A stretch of DNA of 64,000 nucleotides from contig DATAZU010000016.1 in NCBI GenBank assembly GCA_036271875.1, positions 1-64,000 of the forward strand, written 5' to 3'. The first letter of the stretch is position 1, and the number at the start of each line of letters is the position of its first letter. This stretch comes from Galbitalea sp036271875. GTDB lineage: Bacteria > Actinomycetota > Actinomycetes > Actinomycetales > Microbacteriaceae. The notes under the pieces were generated by a model that worked only from the letters and a program-made list of their open reading frames with translations, made no database searches and was not told the origin of the DNA. Positions 61,818-64,000 of this stretch are shown piece after piece. The translations under genes were made by a program, and so were the position numbers.

Positions 61818-62355
61818 AAAAATTCGCCGTCCGAGAGCCTCTCCAACATGACCCCCGTTCGCGGGGTGCTGTCTTAAATCAGCAATTCGTCTCACGGTGG
61901 TGGTCTCCCAAAAACTGGGGCGCCACCACCGTGTAACAATTCATGTGGCGCTGCTTACCGGCCGGGGTTCGCGTCTGATAACTTCCAATCACGAGTTGGT
62001 CACGGTTTTCATACAGCCACCGGGGAGGCAACTGCAGCGCACCACTGGCGAGCTTGTTTTTCGTGTACACGGCGTTCACCGGCACCGGGGAAATTGCCCA
62101 GCTCATCTCTGCGCTTGAAACCTTCGGAGTCGGTGACGTTGTTGCCGCGGTGGCGTTCGTCTTCTGAGACGAGAGCAAAGATCACCGTTGGTGATCAGCG
62201 TCTTGTGTGGCGTGGGCCCGTTCGGAGGCATGTACCACCCTCCAGTTGCTGACCAATTTCTCTCTGAACTTGGGCGCAGGTTCAACTGACTACGACGCTC
62301 CACAGGTAGGGGTTCGTTGGTGAGCTGCCGGATTGAGTTGGTATCGTCGGGACTT
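61818..62355. other. 538-bp non-coding stretch with strong hairpins
   Basis: No convincing gene is seen. A 99-codon minus-strand frame (61879-62178) has a protein-like stretch (VNAVYTKNKLASGALQ...) and may be a decayed gene. A perfect 11-bp stem (CACGGTGGTGG, 61893-61903, with CCACCACCGTG, 61923-61933) encloses an inner CCCA/TGGG stem; it lacks a U-tract. A short palindrome GATCACC-GTT-GGTGATC is at 62180-62196. The AT content is higher than in the flanking genes. Confidence 0.45.
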
Positions 62356-63345
62356 GTGAAGGCACTGAGCGAGGCGCAGGCGAGTGCCTGGAAGGCGTCG
62401 GAGCTCGCGCCGATCGAAGAGATCCGCAGCGACATCTGGGCGGTGCCCCTTCCGCTTCCGGTCAACGGACTTCCGTGGGTGTTCAGTTACTTCATCGCGG
62501 ATGGCGGCGGAGACCTGCATCTGATCGATGCCGGATGGGATTCGGATGAGAGTTGGGTTGCATTCGAGTCCGCTCTTGCGCACATCGGCAAGCGAGCCGG
62601 CGACATTCGGAGTGTCACGGTCACGCACTTCCATCCGGACCATCTCGGCATGGCCGGCCGCATCCGGAGCGCCTCAGGCGCAAGCGTTGGCCTGCTCGCC
62701 CGGGAACAGGCGACGCTGCACACGCTCAAGCGTCCGGAAGAATTCGAAGCGGAGCACGACCGCGACATGCTCGAGTGGGGCGTACCGCGCGAGTTGTGGT
62801 CGCAACTCCACGCGCCATCGGCGGTCGGGGTGAGCTTTCCGTCCTTTGATGCGGATGTCGAACTCGCCGACAACCAACTGCTCGACATCCCGGGCCGTCA
62901 GGTTCGCGTGCTCGCGACACCGGGTCACACGTCGGGCGAACTCAGCCTGCATGATGTCGAGGCGGGCATCCTCTATTCGGGCGATCATCTGCTGCCCAAC
63001 CAGTTTCCCGGCATCGGGCTAGGCGGAGAGAGCATCACCAACCCGATCGCGGACTACTTTGGCGCCCTCGACCGGGTCAGCGCGCTGGGGGACATCGAGG
63101 TTGATCCGGGGCACGGCTACCGCTTCACGGGCCTCGTCGAGCGGTGCGACGTCACTCGGCGGCACCATCTGGCGCGGTCCGCGGAAATCGCGGGCATCCT
63201 CGAGCGCGGCGGTTCCCCATCGGTCTGGGAGGTTGCATCGCAGGTTAGTTGGACAGCCGGATGGGACAACCTGCGTCCGGCCGAACGCCTGTCAGCCGTC
63301 CGTCAGACGGCACTCCACATCCGGTATCTCGCCGACGCCGGATAG
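62356..63345 (+). CDS. Metallo-beta-lactamase-fold hydrolase
   Basis: A 329-aa MBL-fold protein with the zinc motif HFHPDH (91-96), later H residues in TPGHTSGE and the metal-bridging D in YSGDHLLP. It resembles MBL hydrolases acting on thioesters or lactones. GTG 62356 is the likely start; the frame is open further upstream. Located after the non-coding stretch, with the convergent partial gene 3 nt from its stop. Confidence 0.87.
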   Translation: MKALSEAQASAWKASELAPIEEIRSDIWAVPLPLPVNGLPWVFSYFIADGGGDLHLIDAGWDSDESWVAFESALAHIGKRAGDIRSVTVTHFHPDHLGMAGRIRSASGASVGLLAREQATLHTLKRPEEFEAEHDRDMLEWGVPRELWSQLHAPSAVGVSFPSFDADVELADNQLLDIPGRQVRVLATPGHTSGELSLHDVEAGILYSGDHLLPNQFPGIGLGGESITNPIADYFGALDRVSALGDIEVDPGHGYRFTGLVERCDVTRRHHLARSAEIAGILERGGSPSVWEVASQVSWTAGWDNLRPAERLSAVRQTALHIRYLADAG

Positions 63346-63348
63346 CGC

Positions 63349-64000
63349 TCAGGTCAGCCGCGCGAGGTCAATCCCGTAGATCCAGCGGCGCCCTGGCACC
63401 TCGCTGACAGACCACAGTTGGTTTCTCTCCGGCCACACCGCAAGAGCTTCCGGGCCGGGCGGGAGCACCCGGTCGCGCTTGCGCAGCGCGTCAATTGGAC
63501 CCGACCAGAGGTCGCCACCGCGATTCTCACCGTGGCTGGATGACACGTACCAGGTGCCGTTGTGCAGCGCGGCGCCCTGCATATGCACGATGCCGGGTAT
63601 GAACGACTGTTCGACGACGGTCTGATCTCCGGACTGCGTGACCCGGGCGAGCCGGTGAGAGTCGTCGCGCGCGTATTCACCGGCGACCAGCTTCGCGCTC
63701 GATGCATCCGAGCGGATGGCACTGCCGGTTTCCACCGTAATAAAGGAGTAGCGCATCCGACCCTGGAGGCTCGAGTCCGCCGGCTCGTGGTGGCTGAACT
63801 CGGGCAGCACGAAGTCGTAGCCGAAGATCTCGGAGCCCCTCGGCACACGACGGATGTCGCTCAGCCGGAACTCGCGGATGCCGTCGAACGTCGCCGCGAC
63901 GAGCAAGCGATCGCCCATCCACGCGATGCCACCGGCGTGAATCAGAACCGGGTCCAGTACCACGCCGCTCTCCGTGCGCCGAGGGGACACCAGAAGCACG
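63349..64000 (-). CDS. Partial gene, beta-propeller-like protein (5' end beyond the window)
   Basis: At least 217 residues of the C-terminal part are encoded; the start lies beyond base 64000. The sequence has repeated blade-like strands (GIAWMGDRLLVAATFDGIREF, QGAALHNGTWYVSSSHGENRGGDLW, PPGPEALAVWPERNQLWSVSE), suggesting a secreted or cytoplasmic propeller. I cannot name the function. It converges on the MBL gene. Confidence 0.7.
   Translation of the reverse strand, partial: VLLVSPRRTESGVVLDPVLIHAGGIAWMGDRLLVAATFDGIREFRLSDIRRVPRGSEIFGYDFVLPEFSHHEPADSSLQGRMRYSFITVETGSAIRSDASSAKLVAGEYARDDSHRLARVTQSGDQTVVEQSFIPGIVHMQGAALHNGTWYVSSSHGENRGGDLWSGPIDALRKRDRVLPPGPEALAVWPERNQLWSVSEVPGRRWIYGIDLARLT

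Noticed and set aside
61893..61933. Rho-independent terminator
   Set aside because: Stem is strong but the loop is long and no U-tract follows; kept only as a hairpin in the non-coding stretch.
1..64000. CRISPR arrays, tRNA genes, IS elements, prophage
   Set aside because: No regularly spaced repeats, tRNA-like cloverleaf with CCA context, transposase or phage structural gene was seen on either strand.

Overview
The window looks like chromosomal DNA of a high-GC Gram-positive bacterium, most likely a soil or plant-associated actinobacterium of the Microbacteriaceae type. This rests on GC-rich codon use, frequent GTG and TTG starts, an LPXTG-anchored surface protein, F420-type oxidoreductases, a DUF222/13E12 HNH gene behind a GAAC-N4-GTTC box, and an ECF41 sigma factor. 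I see no rRNA, tRNA, CRISPR array, intact IS element or prophage. The genus is inferred, not shown.

Layout. 1-6.5 kb: small regulators and stress or detoxification genes (MocR, SRPBCC, RibD-C, TetR/SDR pair, CGNR regulator opposite a divergent SDR, a lone ScoMcrA-type head domain, YCII). 6.6-24.7 kb: the central feature, a carbohydrate locus. It holds a secreted beta-helix protein with a CBM6-like module, a RhaM-type sugar mutarotase, a FadR-like GntR regulator, and a tightly coupled run of 13 genes: CUT1 ABC importer, unknown 650-aa protein, two Gfo/Idh oxidoreductases, ThuA, RraA, lactonase-type amidohydrolase, aldo/keto reductase, FAH hydrolase, SDR and GH39. An IclR gene follows. 24.7-28.9 kb: aldehyde dehydrogenase divergent from a P450-ferredoxin-ferredoxin reductase operon, with IclR-like operators. 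29-41 kb: TetR and a fused truncated hemoglobin, esterases, AraC regulators, an SDR coupled to a sterol-reductase-like membrane protein, AKR/DUF998, a FUSC transporter group and a DUF308 protein. 41-47 kb: two F420-type oxidoreductases and a 1711-aa repeat-rich LPXTG protein. 47-64 kb: epimerase, YcaQ-like protein, UvrA-like ATPase, a PLP sulfur enzyme/LLM monooxygenase/HIBADH operon with an attenuator-like leader, HSL esterase, a long SDR, TetR, the HNH gene, ECF41 and its partner genes, an MBL hydrolase, and a truncated gene at the right edge.

How the genes work together. The sugar locus has most of a non-phosphorylated L-fucose/L-rhamnose-type pathway (mutarotase, dehydrogenase, lactonase, keto-deoxy-acid dehydrogenase, diketo-acid hydrolase) but no recognisable sugar-acid dehydratase. 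Three related palindromes, one a perfect 22-bp palindrome over the start of the importer operon, suggest that the GntR protein controls the secreted enzyme, the mutarotase, itself and the importer. A second palindrome type (GTACGC-N3-GCGTAC) in front of iclR recurs between the ALDH and P450 genes, suggesting one IclR circuit. Substrates are inferred, not proven.
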